A stretch of DNA of 33,077 nt from a virus. Under the pieces are notes generated by a model, which saw nothing but the letters and a program-made list of their open reading frames with translations, was not told the origin of the DNA and made no database searches. The stretch is taken from positions 1-33,077 of the IMG/VR virus record IMGVR_UViG_3300042509_000617; one strand, 5' to 3'. The translations under genes were made by a program, and so were the position numbers. Below, piece after piece: positions 1 to 10,500 of this stretch; the first letter of the stretch is position 1, and every line of letters begins with the position of its first letter.

Positions 1-1
1 G

Positions 2-3000
2 GGTAATAGACTCATGTACGGTAACTATGTTGAGGGATATGACATGCTGGATGCCAATGGTGCCCCAGTAGATTTGGAGTATACTACTACATTGATATCT
101 GAAGAGGTAGCCAATGTTGAGATTAATGACTCGCTTGCTTCAGGAGTATATAGTTTTGGCTCTGCACAGACTATCCCTAACTCAGTGGTGTATTTAGACC
201 TTTCTAATTCTGAACTGATTACAGGGGCCTCTATTACAGTCGAGATGACTTTCGATCATAATTCTTTTGCAGGCACCACCCCATTCCCTACAGAGACTAC
301 AGATAACATATCGCTTACATTCTCATTTACTCTACCTAAGTCTTATGGGTCAGTATATGAGATGGCTACTAGCACAGAGTTTCAAGAGGCTGTAGGTGCA
401 GTAGGTAATATTAAATCAGTAGCTAACTCATGTAACGGGACAACATTCACTGATCAGTTTAACTGTGCATTGCCAAATAACTTGAATGCATTGATTAAAT
501 ATCAGAGTGGTATTTCTTCAGCTGGTCAGGGGATTGGTATAATTACAACACCTGCTAGTAAGCTTATTGGGTTGCAGTTGCTAACCATGAGGTATGTCAA
601 CAACACAACTACCCCTACTGTAAACGTATACGAGTACTATTCATACACTTTTATTGAAGCGTTCTATCAGAAGATAGACTCTCCAAGAAGCTTGCACAGT
701 AATAGAGGATATGAGATTGGCATTGTTTACATGGATGATTTTAACAGATCAACCACTGCATTAGTAAGTCCAAATAATACGGTTCACGTACCATGTTCTG
801 CATCTAATAGCAAGAACTCTATTCAGGTGACTATACCAACTGCGCAGAAGCCACCATACTGGGCTACTAGATACAAGTTTGTTATCAAGCCTGATGAGGA
901 GACATACGATACAATCTATAGTAGCATCTTCTTTAATGACCCGCTGACTAACAATACTTTCTTCTTGCTTGAGGGCGAGAATGCTAGGAAGGTACAGGCT
1001 GGGGACAGGCTTATAGTTAAGGCTGATACTAATGGTCCTACTAAAAGCTGTGTGTATACTACTGTTCTTGAAAAAGAGTCTCAGGTAGAAGGATTCATTG
1101 AGATACCAAGTGTTATAGATCCAACTCTAGATGTGGCTGTGCCAGCTGGCGTGTACATCAAGATTAATCCAAATAACTTCTCTACGGTAACTAATGACCT
1201 ATCCATTATAGCACCTGGCACTATTCAGGTAAATCAGGACACCCCTGGTGAATATCCTATATTGGCTTACCCAATGAACTTAAGTCGTACAGCTGGGTAT
1301 GATCCTTTAAATCCGACTTGGTCATTTCAAGACTACCCTGTTCTTGCTGGCAGTAGAATAAAGATAAACCTTAAGTTCCAAAGACTTGGCGTAGGCAAGG
1401 GTAATGGTGCCTGTGAAAGAAGGATATATACCCTAGAAAAAACCATGATTGCCTCTGCTAATTATGACAACATGCTTGATTGGTTTGTTGGAGATAATGT
1501 TGAGGTGGTGCTTGATCAGGGTGTTCAAGATGTGGGTGGAGATGGATGTGAGATTCAGAATCAATATATAACAAACCCTGCTACTACAGGAACAGTAAAC
1601 GATGCTATACCTTTCCCATCAACATGCACTAACCTTTATAGATTCTACAGGAATACAACAACAAATCAGTTGTTACTTGTTATGTCTGGTACTGTTCGTT
1701 GTGATGGTGTCCTTGCACAGAGTAGTAGAAGATCTAGCATAACTGCTTCATTTGAAGTATTCAGTGCTGATAATATAATTATATTCGAGACTGAGCCACT
1801 AGACGCTGCTCCAGATATTTTCTTTGAGAATGAGTTGTCATTCCCTATTGTCAATGGATTCCATACAGGTAATGTACAGAATCAGACAGGATCAGTGCCA
1901 GCAATTATTGACACCAAGTTCTTCAACTGCTTTACATTTGGTAACGGAGCGGAGAGCTACAAGATTCTAGATTCAATCATTGGTAGAACGCTATCTCTTG
2001 GTAACAGAGTTACAGCAGTAGCTGCTCAGGACTACCAGAGAGTAAGAAGGTTTGCTGATATCACGTACAGCGGTGTGTATAACTTCGAGTCAAATGTTAA
2101 TAAGCTAAACGAGTTTAATCTTGGACTGCTTAATTACAAGTACCTTGAGGTGGCATTCGGCCCTATCTACATCCTAGATGGTCGTGAGACTGACGTGCTT
2201 GTATTGCAAGAGGACAAGATATCCTATGTGCTTGCTAGTAAGAACTTGATTTCAGACTCTTCTGGTGGAGGCACAATTGCTTCAATACCACAGGTACTTG
2301 GTACCCAGATTGCTAGAACTGAGGAGTATGGTATCAGCTTCCATCCAGAGAGTTACGTTCAGTGGGGACCTGATAGGTTCTTTACTGATGTAAAGCGTGG
2401 TGCTGTGCTTAATCTAAAGGGAGACCAGTTGATAGTGATATCAGAGATGGGCATGCGTACTTGGTTCAGAGATGAGTTTATTGAGTCATTCAATACTCAG
2501 AAGCTAGGTGGATATGATCCGTATCTAAATGAATACGTGTTGACCACAAACTCTGAGGAGCTGCCTATAGAAGTAGAGTGCGTTGCTTGCGGTGTAAACC
2601 AGACATTTACTATACCAAATGGTGATACGTTTAGTTACTGCGTTGACTTGGGCCAGCTTGTAGGTATAACAAATATTGACTACGTTGTGCCTGTTGGGTC
2701 TACTGCTGACTTTACTATGTCGGTAACTTACGATGGCACTACTGTAACATCTGGTCTTGTGTCAACATCTGGCAGCTTACAGTTTAATAAGAATAAGAAC
2801 AATGTTAACGTAGCCACGGTTACTGTAACCGCAGCTGATCCTCTTGAGATTACTATATCTCCTAACTGCCCTATTCAGCAGACCTTAACTATTGTGAAGG
2901 TGACATTGACTAGCGTTGTTGATGGAGGCAAGTTTATACATAATGAGTACAGATATACTCAAGGGACTTATGTGTCACCATTGCAGTCTACTTTTATTAC

Positions 3001-3481
3001 CTTTGCTACAGATGATTCTAGTCCTGTGGTTTCTCAGTACGATACAGTATCTGGAGCTCAAGGATTTGGAGGCATCCCAACAAATGGGTCAAACCTACAG
3101 ATTATATCGAATAAGACTTCAACTGATACATTTAATTTTGTATTAGGCCAAGACAAGTTCAGATATGTTCGTAGTAATACATTGTATCCAAATACTTCTG
3201 TAGGAATTACAAACTTACTTGCAGCTTCTACAATAGTATCTCCAATAACAGGTAGTGATGGGTTCTACTCAGCATCATTTGTAGTACCTAATACCGGTCA
3301 GTACCTTTACTTGATTTGGGATTATAGAAATTCATTACCAATACAATTGTGTTACTCAAATATTAGTGCGATAGACGCATGCTGCGGATGCGATCCTGAA
3401 CCGAATCCACCAGTAGAATTATGTTACTCAAACACCAGCAGCCTAGACGCTTGTTGCGGCTGCGAAGAAGAACCAACTTAA
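2..3481 (+). CDS. Large tail (stabilisation/tail-hub type) protein, 5' truncated by window edge
   Basis: The open frame enters from the window edge: codons for G-N-R-L precede the first ATG at 14, so that ATG (in MYGNYVEGYDM) is internal and the true start lies upstream. The visible 1159 residues are beta-rich, with many Thr/Ser/Asn/Val and no membrane segment. Two stretches resemble a tail stabilisation protein I remember from Bacteroidota podoviruses and crAss-like phages: the GNRLMYGNYVEGYD segment, and a middle region with EDKISYVLASKN, VLGTQIARTEEYGIS, FTDVKRGAV and GMRTWFRDEF. Such proteins sit at the neck or tail hub. The C terminus carries two near-identical Cys-rich units, LCYSNISAIDACCGC and LCYSNTSSLDACCGC. 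The next gene starts one base after the stop. Virion role is secure; exact position in the tail is inferred. Confidence 0.8.
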   Translation, partial: GNRLMYGNYVEGYDMLDANGAPVDLEYTTTLISEEVANVEINDSLASGVYSFGSAQTIPNSVVYLDLSNSELITGASITVEMTFDHNSFAGTTPFPTETTDNISLTFSFTLPKSYGSVYEMATSTEFQEAVGAVGNIKSVANSCNGTTFTDQFNCALPNNLNALIKYQSGISSAGQGIGIITTPASKLIGLQLLTMRYVNNTTTPTVNVYEYYSYTFIEAFYQKIDSPRSLHSNRGYEIGIVYMDDFNRSTTALVSPNNTVHVPCSASNSKNSIQVTIPTAQKPPYWATRYKFVIKPDEETYDTIYSSIFFNDPLTNNTFFLLEGENARKVQAGDRLIVKADTNGPTKSCVYTTVLEKESQVEGFIEIPSVIDPTLDVAVPAGVYIKINPNNFSTVTNDLSIIAPGTIQVNQDTPGEYPILAYPMNLSRTAGYDPLNPTWSFQDYPVLAGSRIKINLKFQRLGVGKGNGACERRIYTLEKTMIASANYDNMLDWFVGDNVEVVLDQGVQDVGGDGCEIQNQYITNPATTGTVNDAIPFPSTCTNLYRFYRNTTTNQLLLVMSGTVRCDGVLAQSSRRSSITASFEVFSADNIIIFETEPLDAAPDIFFENELSFPIVNGFHTGNVQNQTGSVPAIIDTKFFNCFTFGNGAESYKILDSIIGRTLSLGNRVTAVAAQDYQRVRRFADITYSGVYNFESNVNKLNEFNLGLLNYKYLEVAFGPIYILDGRETDVLVLQEDKISYVLASKNLISDSSGGGTIASIPQVLGTQIARTEEYGISFHPESYVQWGPDRFFTDVKRGAVLNLKGDQLIVISEMGMRTWFRDEFIESFNTQKLGGYDPYLNEYVLTTNSEELPIEVECVACGVNQTFTIPNGDTFSYCVDLGQLVGITNIDYVVPVGSTADFTMSVTYDGTTVTSGLVSTSGSLQFNKNKNNVNVATVTVTAADPLEITISPNCPIQQTLTIVKVTLTSVVDGGKFIHNEYRYTQGTYVSPLQSTFITFATDDSSPVVSQYDTVSGAQGFGGIPTNGSNLQIISNKTSTDTFNFVLGQDKFRYVRSNTLYPNTSVGITNLLAASTIVSPITGSDGFYSASFVVPNTGQYLYLIWDYRNSLPIQLCYSNISAIDACCGCDPEPNPPVELCYSNTSSLDACCGCEEEPT

Positions 3482-3482
3482 T

Positions 3483-3965
3483 ATGGCAACATCAGCAACA
3501 TTTTATTTAGATGCCCCATCACTTAGCTCAGCATCAGTGGTATACTCAAATGCAACTCTTACAACAGTAGCTGCTGATGGGTACTACTCTGATGGGTCTA
3601 TTGTAAGACAACAATCGTCTGGGTTATTACTACCTCAGACTACTTGTCCTTCTTGCTCACCCACTCAGTCGTTTACCATATACTTTGATGTAACTACGTC
3701 TCCTCCAAATACTCAAGGATGGAGTAGCTCATCTGCTGCTTGTGCTGGAACAGGAACTCCTTTGACAGTTTACATCATTGGATCCGCATCATCTTTGTAT
3801 GATGCTGTGGTTACTCAGGGTAAGGTTCTATATACAAATTCAATTACTACTACTCCATTGAATGGCGGTAATACTTGGTATAAGACAGTATCTGCTCCAG
3901 CTAGTGGAGACTCTTTTCAAGTATCTGCAATAGGCGAGACATCAGCATGGGGAGGTCCTTGTTAA
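3483..3965 (+). CDS. Small Ser/Thr-rich structural protein, tail-fibre-like
   Basis: A 160-residue protein, very rich in Ser, Thr, Tyr and Ala and poor in charged residues, as in phage fibre or decoration domains. The N-terminal half (TFYLDAPSLSSASVVYSNA, then DGYYSDGSIVRQQSSG, then CPSC around residue 60) fits a module I remember as recurring in Bacteroidota phage tail proteins: an annotated-value style strand pair followed by a 'DG-Y-S-DG' turn and a CxxC pair. The second half (TQSFTIYF onward) looks like another beta domain with a C-terminal Cys. No signal peptide or membrane segment. It begins one base after the preceding tail gene and ends three bases before the next, so it belongs to the virion operon. 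A role in host attachment is inferred. Confidence 0.65.
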   Translation: MATSATFYLDAPSLSSASVVYSNATLTTVAADGYYSDGSIVRQQSSGLLLPQTTCPSCSPTQSFTIYFDVTTSPPNTQGWSSSSAACAGTGTPLTVYIIGSASSLYDAVVTQGKVLYTNSITTTPLNGGNTWYKTVSAPASGDSFQVSAIGETSAWGGPC

Positions 3966-3968
3966 ACT

Positions 3969-4775
3969 ATGGCAAACTACACACTATCATATAGCGAATC
4001 ATCACAGGGGTGGCCTTCATTCTACTCCTTCATTCCTGACTACATGATCGGGATGAACAACTACTTCTATACATTTAATGGAGGTAACTTGTATCGTCAT
4101 AATGTGAATGAGACCAGGAATAACTTCTATGGTACTCAGTATACGTCTAGGGTTCAGAGTGTATTCAACGTGTCTCCTCTTGAAAATAAGATATTTAAGA
4201 CTCTTAATTTAGAGGGCAATCAGAGCTGGGGAACACTAATGGAGACAGACATTCAGACCTCAGGATTCATTGAGTCTGCTTGGTATGAGAAGAAGGAGGG
4301 ATCTTTTTTTGCGTTTGTACGGAACGCAGGTACGGTGCCAGCACAGCCATCAGAGTATGCACTTAGATCAGTGAATGGCATTGGCCTAAGTCAGAACGTA
4401 ACAGGGGCTGCGTCTGCACTACAGGTATCGTTTCCTATAAGCCCTAACCTAACTGAGATTGGCAGCATTGTAAGCGTAGGAGACTACTTGTATTACAGCT
4501 TGCCACCTAGCTACAGCACACCAGTATTGTGTGGTCAGATTACTAGCATTGTGGTGGACTATCCAACTGGTGTCAATAGGATAGTTGTGAATGCATCAAT
4601 AGCTGGAGGTAGTGTTCCGGGTATAACTACCCCATTCTTTATGTATATTAAGGGTTCAGTAGCTGAGTCTCACGGGGTACTAGGACATTATTGTATATTT
4701 ACATTAGAGAATAACAGCACTACTAAGGTTGAGCTATTTGCAGTTGAGTCAGAAGTAATGAAAAGTTATCCTTAA
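3969..4775 (+). CDS. Conserved tail/structural protein of Bacteroidota podoviruses
   Basis: A 268-residue beta-rich protein. Its N terminus (MANYTLSYSESSQGWPSFYS, PDYMIGMNNYFYTFNGGNLYRHN) is a signature I recall from structural proteins of crAss-like and related Bacteroidota podoviruses, usually encoded beside the stabilisation/tail-hub gene, as here. The region after residue 90 (IESAWYEKKEGSFFAFVRN) matches the same family in pattern; the C-terminal half looks like a small beta-barrel. No membrane segment or enzyme motif is visible. The gene lies three bases after its upstream neighbour and four before the next. A tail assembly or accessory role is inferred from family and position; no precise function is known to me. 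Confidence 0.75.
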   Translation: MANYTLSYSESSQGWPSFYSFIPDYMIGMNNYFYTFNGGNLYRHNVNETRNNFYGTQYTSRVQSVFNVSPLENKIFKTLNLEGNQSWGTLMETDIQTSGFIESAWYEKKEGSFFAFVRNAGTVPAQPSEYALRSVNGIGLSQNVTGAASALQVSFPISPNLTEIGSIVSVGDYLYYSLPPSYSTPVLCGQITSIVVDYPTGVNRIVVNASIAGGSVPGITTPFFMYIKGSVAESHGVLGHYCIFTLENNSTTKVELFAVESEVMKSYP

Positions 4776-4779
4776 ATTT

Positions 4780-5190
4780 ATGGGAATATTAGTAAGGGCT
4801 TTAAATGCAAATGACTACGATGACATCCTAGTGGGATGGTGGAAGGATTGGGGATTGGATGCGCCTAGTAGAGACTTCTTGCCTGATGATGGGACTAGTG
4901 GACTGATTGTATTTGATGATGATGAACCAGTATGTGCTGGGTTTATGTACACCATGAATGCAAAGGTTGCTTGGGTTGAATGGATAATATCCAGCAAGAC
5001 CTACAGGAAGAAGCCAGCTAGAAAGGATTGCTTGGAATTATTAATCCATACGCTTACTCATATCTGCAAAAGTAAGGGAGCGAAGTATGTGTTCTCAAAC
5101 AATAACAATAAGCATTTGATTGATAGCTTCATTAATAGTGGGTATGTCAAGGGATGTACAAATTCAACAGAGTTAATAAAAATATTATAA
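4780..5190 (+). CDS. GNAT-fold N-acetyltransferase-like protein
   Basis: A 136-residue protein with the GNAT layout: N-terminal RALNANDYDDI, a beta pair with GLIVFDDDEPVCAGF, the beta4 strand WVEWIISSKTYRKK, an amphipathic helix (CLELLIHTLTHICKSKG), then a strand and NNNNKHLIDSFINSGYVKG near the end. The length suits a minimal GNAT. The acetyl-CoA pyrophosphate loop (usually Q/R-x-x-G-x-G/A) is only loosely present as R-K-K-P-A-R, so activity is uncertain. Similar proteins are common among phage structural genes, between tail and internal virion protein genes; their substrate is unknown. It starts four bases after the tail gene and ends one base before the ejection-protein gene. It could be a virion-carried enzyme or a structural relic. 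Confidence 0.7.
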   Translation: MGILVRALNANDYDDILVGWWKDWGLDAPSRDFLPDDGTSGLIVFDDDEPVCAGFMYTMNAKVAWVEWIISSKTYRKKPARKDCLELLIHTLTHICKSKGAKYVFSNNNNKHLIDSFINSGYVKGCTNSTELIKIL

Positions 5191-5191
5191 C

Positions 5192-6100
5192 ATGGGACTA
5201 GAAACAGCAGCCATAATCGGTATATCAACAGCGATAGCAAGTGCAGGAGCATCTGCTGGACAGGCTGTAAGCGCAGGTCAAGCAGCTAGAAAAGCATCAA
5301 GAACTGCTGAAGAATCATTTAATAAGGCGATGAATGAGTTGAGTGCAAATAGAATTGCAGGGCTCAGCCTACCAATGGAGGTAGTAGATCGTCAGATTGA
5401 GGAAGCTAGAGGCGCAGGAGCAGAGTTAACTCGTGCTGGTGCAGAGAGTGAGAGAGGTGCAGCGGCTATTGCAGGACAAGTATACAGAGGACAGACATCT
5501 GCTCAGAGAGAGATAGCCGGAGATGTTGGCAAGCAACTAATGGGTCTTGAAGCTGCAACTGCTGAGGAGGAGGCGAGACTTGCTGGGGCTAGAGCTAATC
5601 TAAACTTAGCTGAAGCACAGGGGGCTCAGGCTGCCGCTGCTCAGGCTGGTGCTCAACAAGACGCAGCTGTTAAAGGAATATTTACAGGACTTGAATCAGC
5701 AGGTCAGCAATACCTAGAAGCCAGTGAGTTGTATAAGGCTAACGAAGGCACTAAGGAGCTTGCTAATTTGAAAAAGCAATACGAGGCTGCTGTAAAAAAT
5801 GAAAAGGTTGGATCAAGATTTAAAGATGCTCAGGGTAATGTACTTCCATTTGAAGATATACTACCAAGGATACAAGCACCTAATGTTGAGCTATCTGGAC
5901 TACAGGGATTGCAAGGCGCACAGATTACTGATTACTTTGTGAAGAGGCCATCAGTAACCAAGTCTTTATTAGGCATGTCTTTCGAAGACAATACTCCATT
6001 TCAACAATCTTTAGCTGCACAAGCGGCTAATAAGTTTATGCCTTCTGCTTCTGGTATTAACCCTTCGTTAAGATTTAATGCAAACCCTTTTGGATTTTAA
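5192..6100 (+). CDS. Probable internal virion / DNA-ejection protein (small subunit)
   Basis: A 302-residue protein. Residues ~5-30 are an uninterrupted run of small and hydrophobic residues (AAIIGISTAIASAGASAGQAV), followed by ~150 residues of Ala/Gln/Glu-rich helix (repeated AEAQGAQAAAAQAGAQQDA type), then a less regular C terminus. A hydrophobic N-terminal helix plus a long Ala-rich coiled coil is typical of the smallest podovirus ejection protein (T7 gp14-like role), which enters the cell envelope during DNA delivery. It is the first of three genes of rising size (302, 479, 2955 aa), the usual order of ejection proteins. Assignment rests on architecture and context, not on a conserved motif. 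Confidence 0.6.
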   Translation: MGLETAAIIGISTAIASAGASAGQAVSAGQAARKASRTAEESFNKAMNELSANRIAGLSLPMEVVDRQIEEARGAGAELTRAGAESERGAAAIAGQVYRGQTSAQREIAGDVGKQLMGLEAATAEEEARLAGARANLNLAEAQGAQAAAAQAGAQQDAAVKGIFTGLESAGQQYLEASELYKANEGTKELANLKKQYEAAVKNEKVGSRFKDAQGNVLPFEDILPRIQAPNVELSGLQGLQGAQITDYFVKRPSVTKSLLGMSFEDNTPFQQSLAAQAANKFMPSASGINPSLRFNANPFGF

Positions 6101-6103
6101 AGG

Positions 6104-7543
6104 ATGGCTACATACTATAAATTTGCGGAGAGAGAAGCTGACAGTTTTGTAAACTGGGCAGAGATTGGAAAGGGTCTTACTGACATGCTTCAGGAGCAGG
6201 TTAAAATCCGTGAGGATAAAAGAGCTGCTATAGACCAGGCTACTAGAGAGAACCTAAAGAAAGTATCAGAGGCACCTACTGGGGACCATACTAATCTAAA
6301 CACTTGGACTCTTGATTATGCAGACAATGCAAGACAAGCTATTCTATTGCAGGATAGACTACTAAAGTCTGGGGCCCTTAAATTAAAAGACTATACTGTA
6401 ATGCGTCAGAACCTAAACGATGGTACTGATGAGTTGTTTAGCGTGATTAAGAACTTCCAATCTTCTTTCAAAGAGAAGAGAGACAGGATGATAAGCAATG
6501 ATCCTAAAAATAAATCTCAAGCATTTGAGATGGACCTAATGGCTTATACTGAGCAGTTTGGAGATTTCTCTAAATCAAAGGCCATGATTGATCCAAATAA
6601 CTTCATGGTTAATATTGGTCTTATGGAGCCTGACCCTGAGAACCAGGGGGTAATGAAGGTTGGAAAGCAGATTGCTCCATCTGGATTCCTAAAGAAGATT
6701 CAGAATACCAAGGTAGACTACTTCGATTCTAATGGTGCAGCTGAGGCTGCAAGCAAAAGCTTTGGTGGCTTTACCGAATCTACTATCCAAGATTTAAATA
6801 GATTACAGGGTAAGGTTGTAACGATTGATGATGTAAGGAAGAGGCCTGGATATGAGGAGGCTATTAATGAAGAGCTCAATTCATTCTTTTCTAATCCATT
6901 TAACATTACATCAGTTCTTACCAATGATTTGGTTAAAGACAAGAATGGTAAGGCATACGTGTCAAACATATCGGGCAAGGAAGGCAATGTAATTGAGTAC
7001 GTGTTTGATTCTCAGACAAACTTCTATAAGCCAAAGCTAACAGCGGAGCAAGAGCAGGCTGCTAGAGATTACATGAGACGTAAGATTGAGCAGAGACTTG
7101 ATATAAAACTTAAGGAAGATCCATTCAATAAGCCACAGCCTAACGTAGGAAGACGTGAAGATGAGCAAACTCCTAGTGGTCCTAGTCAACCTATTGCTGA
7201 GAGATATAAGGCTGCTATTAAACAAAAGACAGGATTAGGCACAAGTACTTTCTCTCCTAAAATGTCCGATACTATAAGCAATCTACAGACAATACTTTCG
7301 CAAATACCTCGTGGCACTGAGTTTATTATTGAGCCAGGAGATGAAGATGGAATAGTAAATCTTAAGAAGGGAGATCAAGTTGTTAGATCATTTAATGTTA
7401 AAGCGATTGACAAGAATACTCAGCAGAGATATGTAAATGAATTATCACAAACTCTTGCTAACTTGCCAAGCCTAGATGAGATATCTCTTTACATCCAAGG
7501 ACAAGAACAACAATCAGGAGGACTTAACTACTCAGAATTTTAA
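6104..7543 (+). CDS. Probable internal virion / ejection (cargo) protein, 479 aa
   Basis: Predicted mostly helical, with charged heptad-like stretches (for example EQVKIREDKRAAIDQATREN near residue 35) and no membrane segment. The start MATYYKFAEREADSFVNWAE and the segment LLQDRLLKSGALKLKDYTVM resemble a protein I recall being encoded just before the giant cargo protein in Bacteroidota podoviruses. The C-terminal quarter is Pro/Gln-rich then folded (IPRGTEFIIEPGDEDG). It probably acts in the virion core as the middle ejection protein (T7 gp15-like role), delivered with the genome. AAAGG lies directly against the ATG, too close for a normal ribosome site. It ends three bases before the giant gene. 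Confidence 0.6.
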   Translation: MATYYKFAEREADSFVNWAEIGKGLTDMLQEQVKIREDKRAAIDQATRENLKKVSEAPTGDHTNLNTWTLDYADNARQAILLQDRLLKSGALKLKDYTVMRQNLNDGTDELFSVIKNFQSSFKEKRDRMISNDPKNKSQAFEMDLMAYTEQFGDFSKSKAMIDPNNFMVNIGLMEPDPENQGVMKVGKQIAPSGFLKKIQNTKVDYFDSNGAAEAASKSFGGFTESTIQDLNRLQGKVVTIDDVRKRPGYEEAINEELNSFFSNPFNITSVLTNDLVKDKNGKAYVSNISGKEGNVIEYVFDSQTNFYKPKLTAEQEQAARDYMRRKIEQRLDIKLKEDPFNKPQPNVGRREDEQTPSGPSQPIAERYKAAIKQKTGLGTSTFSPKMSDTISNLQTILSQIPRGTEFIIEPGDEDGIVNLKKGDQVVRSFNVKAIDKNTQQRYVNELSQTLANLPSLDEISLYIQGQEQQSGGLNYSEF

Positions 7544-7546
7544 AAA

Positions 7547-10500
7547 ATGAACGAAGAAGTAATCAACGACCTATACGGCAATGCTGTATCTAAAGGATAT
7601 AAGAAGAGTAGAGAAGAGTTTGTTTCACTTCTTAATTCAAATGATGCTGTTCTAAATGATATGTATTCCTATGTTCAATCAAAAGGATACAAGAAGGGGG
7701 TAGATGATTTCAAGAACTTAATTGGTGCCGAAAGTCCTATGGCTATAAAGCCTGAGGTAGATCAGCAAAAAAAAAACAGAAGTTCGGTATCACCATTTGT
7801 GGATGGTGGCTCGGGGCTTACAAAGTTTGACCCAGCTACTGGCAAAGTTGTACAGGGACAGGGAATACCTGAACGTACTGAGTTTCAATACCAGCCGGGC
7901 CAACCTTTGCCTGAGCAAAAAATTGATTTTGACAGTAAAGTAAAGAAGCAGAAAGTTTCTGCTCCAATGTCTTATTCAAATATTTTTGCAAAAACAATAG
8001 CAGATCTTCCATCAGATTTAGGTGAGTCTTGGGCGGTAGCGTCAGCATTTATTGAAAGACAATTGGGTAAGGCAGGGGTTCCGGGTGCTAACCCTAACTT
8101 AACTGCAAGAGATTTACACACCTACGATTTAGCAAATGATTGGAGAAAATATACAGATGAAGTTTTTCCTACTAATCAAGAAGATAGATCTACATTTTTA
8201 GGTGGAGTTGTTTCTGGACTAGGACAAGCAGTTCCAATGGTTATGTCTGGAGGAATATCAGCTGTATCTAAAACAAAAGCGGCTATGGATATAGCCAAAA
8301 CAGCATTAAGTACTGGAACAAAACTTACTCCATTTATTAATATGGGTAAGGATATAGCGAAACAAGCGGTATCTCCTTCTGGATTAATAGGTGGATCTCA
8401 AATGTCTTCAGCAATGTATAGACAAGCTATAGATTCTGGAGCAACTGAAGATCAAGCACAGCAGTATGCTATTGAAAACTTTTTTGTTGGAACAGTGGCG
8501 GAGTCACTTCCAGTACAATCAATGTTCTCAAGAATATTGAAGAAAGAACCTACTGCAAATATTTTAAGAATATTAAAAGAAGGTAGTGTTGGTGCGGCTG
8601 AAGAGTTCACAACAGAGATGTGGCAAACCACTTATGAAAACTGGTCTGCTCAAAGAATCTATGACTTCAATAGAGAAATGCTAGATGGAGTTGGTGAGGC
8701 TGGAGCAGTTGGTGGAACGGTTGGCTTTATCTTAAACACAGCATTAGCCGCATTGGTAGGCAGAAGAGCTAAAGCAAAAACTAAGGAAGAAGAAATTATT
8801 TTAGATAAGTCAATAGATGAGGTTGAGTCAAAAATAAACACTGTAAATAAAAACAATGAAAATATATCAGCTGTTGCTGAAGAATTAGATTCTATAGAGC
8901 CAATTGTTTTAAACTACGGAGACTCTAAATACTTTTTTGCTAGAGATAAATCTGGTAGAATGGAGTTAGCAGAAGATCCTATGCTTGAAGACCAAGCAAA
9001 ATCAATGGCTAATATGCTTGGGAAAGTTTATAAAGGACTTGAGTTTTCTATAGAAGAGGTAATGTCTAATGATCCATACGCTCCAGTAAAATACAATGTT
9101 ATTGCTAACGAAAAAATAAACGAACAACAAGATGCCATTCAAGAGCAAGCAGCAGGTCAAGTACCTGTACAGCCAGGAACCAGAGATCGCCAAGAGATGG
9201 CGCAAGGAGAACCCCAAGCAGAACCTCAAGTCGTTACCGAAGAAGGTCAAGAAAAAGTAAAGCCGGCTATATCAGAAATGGCAGGCGAAAGTGTTACTGT
9301 CAGAATTGGTAATCGGAATGTATCTGGAATTGTAGAAGTTGATGAAGGAGGGAAGGCAACAATAACTGAAGGAAGAGTAACCTATGAAATACCTAGTGAT
9401 TCAGAATTCTCTGAGTTTTCAAGGCCAGTCGCTGTTACTAAAGATGGTGACTTTGTTGTAAATGGGGATTCATTTAATGAGGCTAGAATTGTTTTAGAGG
9501 ATGGCAAAAAGAAAGCCTTGCTTATAGCTCAAGATGGAACTACAAAAGCAGTAACAAACCCTAGAGTCGTAGAAGAAATTGAATACAATATAGCATTGTC
9601 TTCATTAGAAGAGATGAATGATGCTGATGCAGATAACCTAATAAATCAATATGAACAGCAAAGAAAAACTGAAGAACCTACCGAAAGCGCAACTGATAAA
9701 ACTGTTACAGAGTCAGATGAAGACAGAAAACTTCGTGAAGCCTTTGAAGAAATAGACTTGATTGAGGAGTTGGCGTTAATGGAACTTGAAGATGTTGAGT
9801 CTCAAGCAAAGTTAGTTGAGCATACTCCGAGAACTATGAAGGAGGCTAAAACCTACTTAGTAAAAAAGAATCCTGATGGAACTTATCAAGCCACTTTAAA
9901 TGGAAGAAAGGTTGCAAGAAAAGATGTTCTTGATGACTTGGGCAAATTGTTTGAACAAAGAGCTAGTGAAGATATATCAAAGCTACAAGAGCAAACAAAT
10001 AAACTTAAGCAAGAAGTAGAGCAGAAGTTATTTGGTAGAGAAAAGGCACAAACAGAACCTCAAGTGACTCCTGCTGTATCTCCAGCTCCTTTAGCAGCAG
10101 CCCCTACATTAACTACTAAACAAAAGCCTGCTCCTAAAAAACCTAGGGCTGTATCTAAGAAAAAAAATAGAAAGGAGATTATCTCTAGACCTGCCGTTAC
10201 TCAAAATACGATTGCTAGACAATGGTTGCTATCAGGAGGCAAGCTTCGCTCAACACAGAGTGAAGAGGATAAAAGGCGTGGTGTAGGCGTTGGCAAAGGT
10301 GTGCGTGAGGAAACCGGAATGAGTGGAGTTGAAATGCGGGGGCTCACTGGTGTAATTAACAACAAGAGAGGTGTAAGTATAGAGGTAGCTGCTGAACAGA
10401 TTCATGGTAATTTAAACGCAGGGCTTCAAGAAAAAATAAGCGAACAAGACATCAGGAATGGTTTGATTGAAGTATTATCTTCGGAAGAACGTAAATCATG

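Noticed and set aside
14-16. ATG at 14 as the start of the first tail gene
   Set aside because: The frame is open to the window edge (codons for G-N-R-L precede it) and these residues fit the family pattern, so the ATG is internal.
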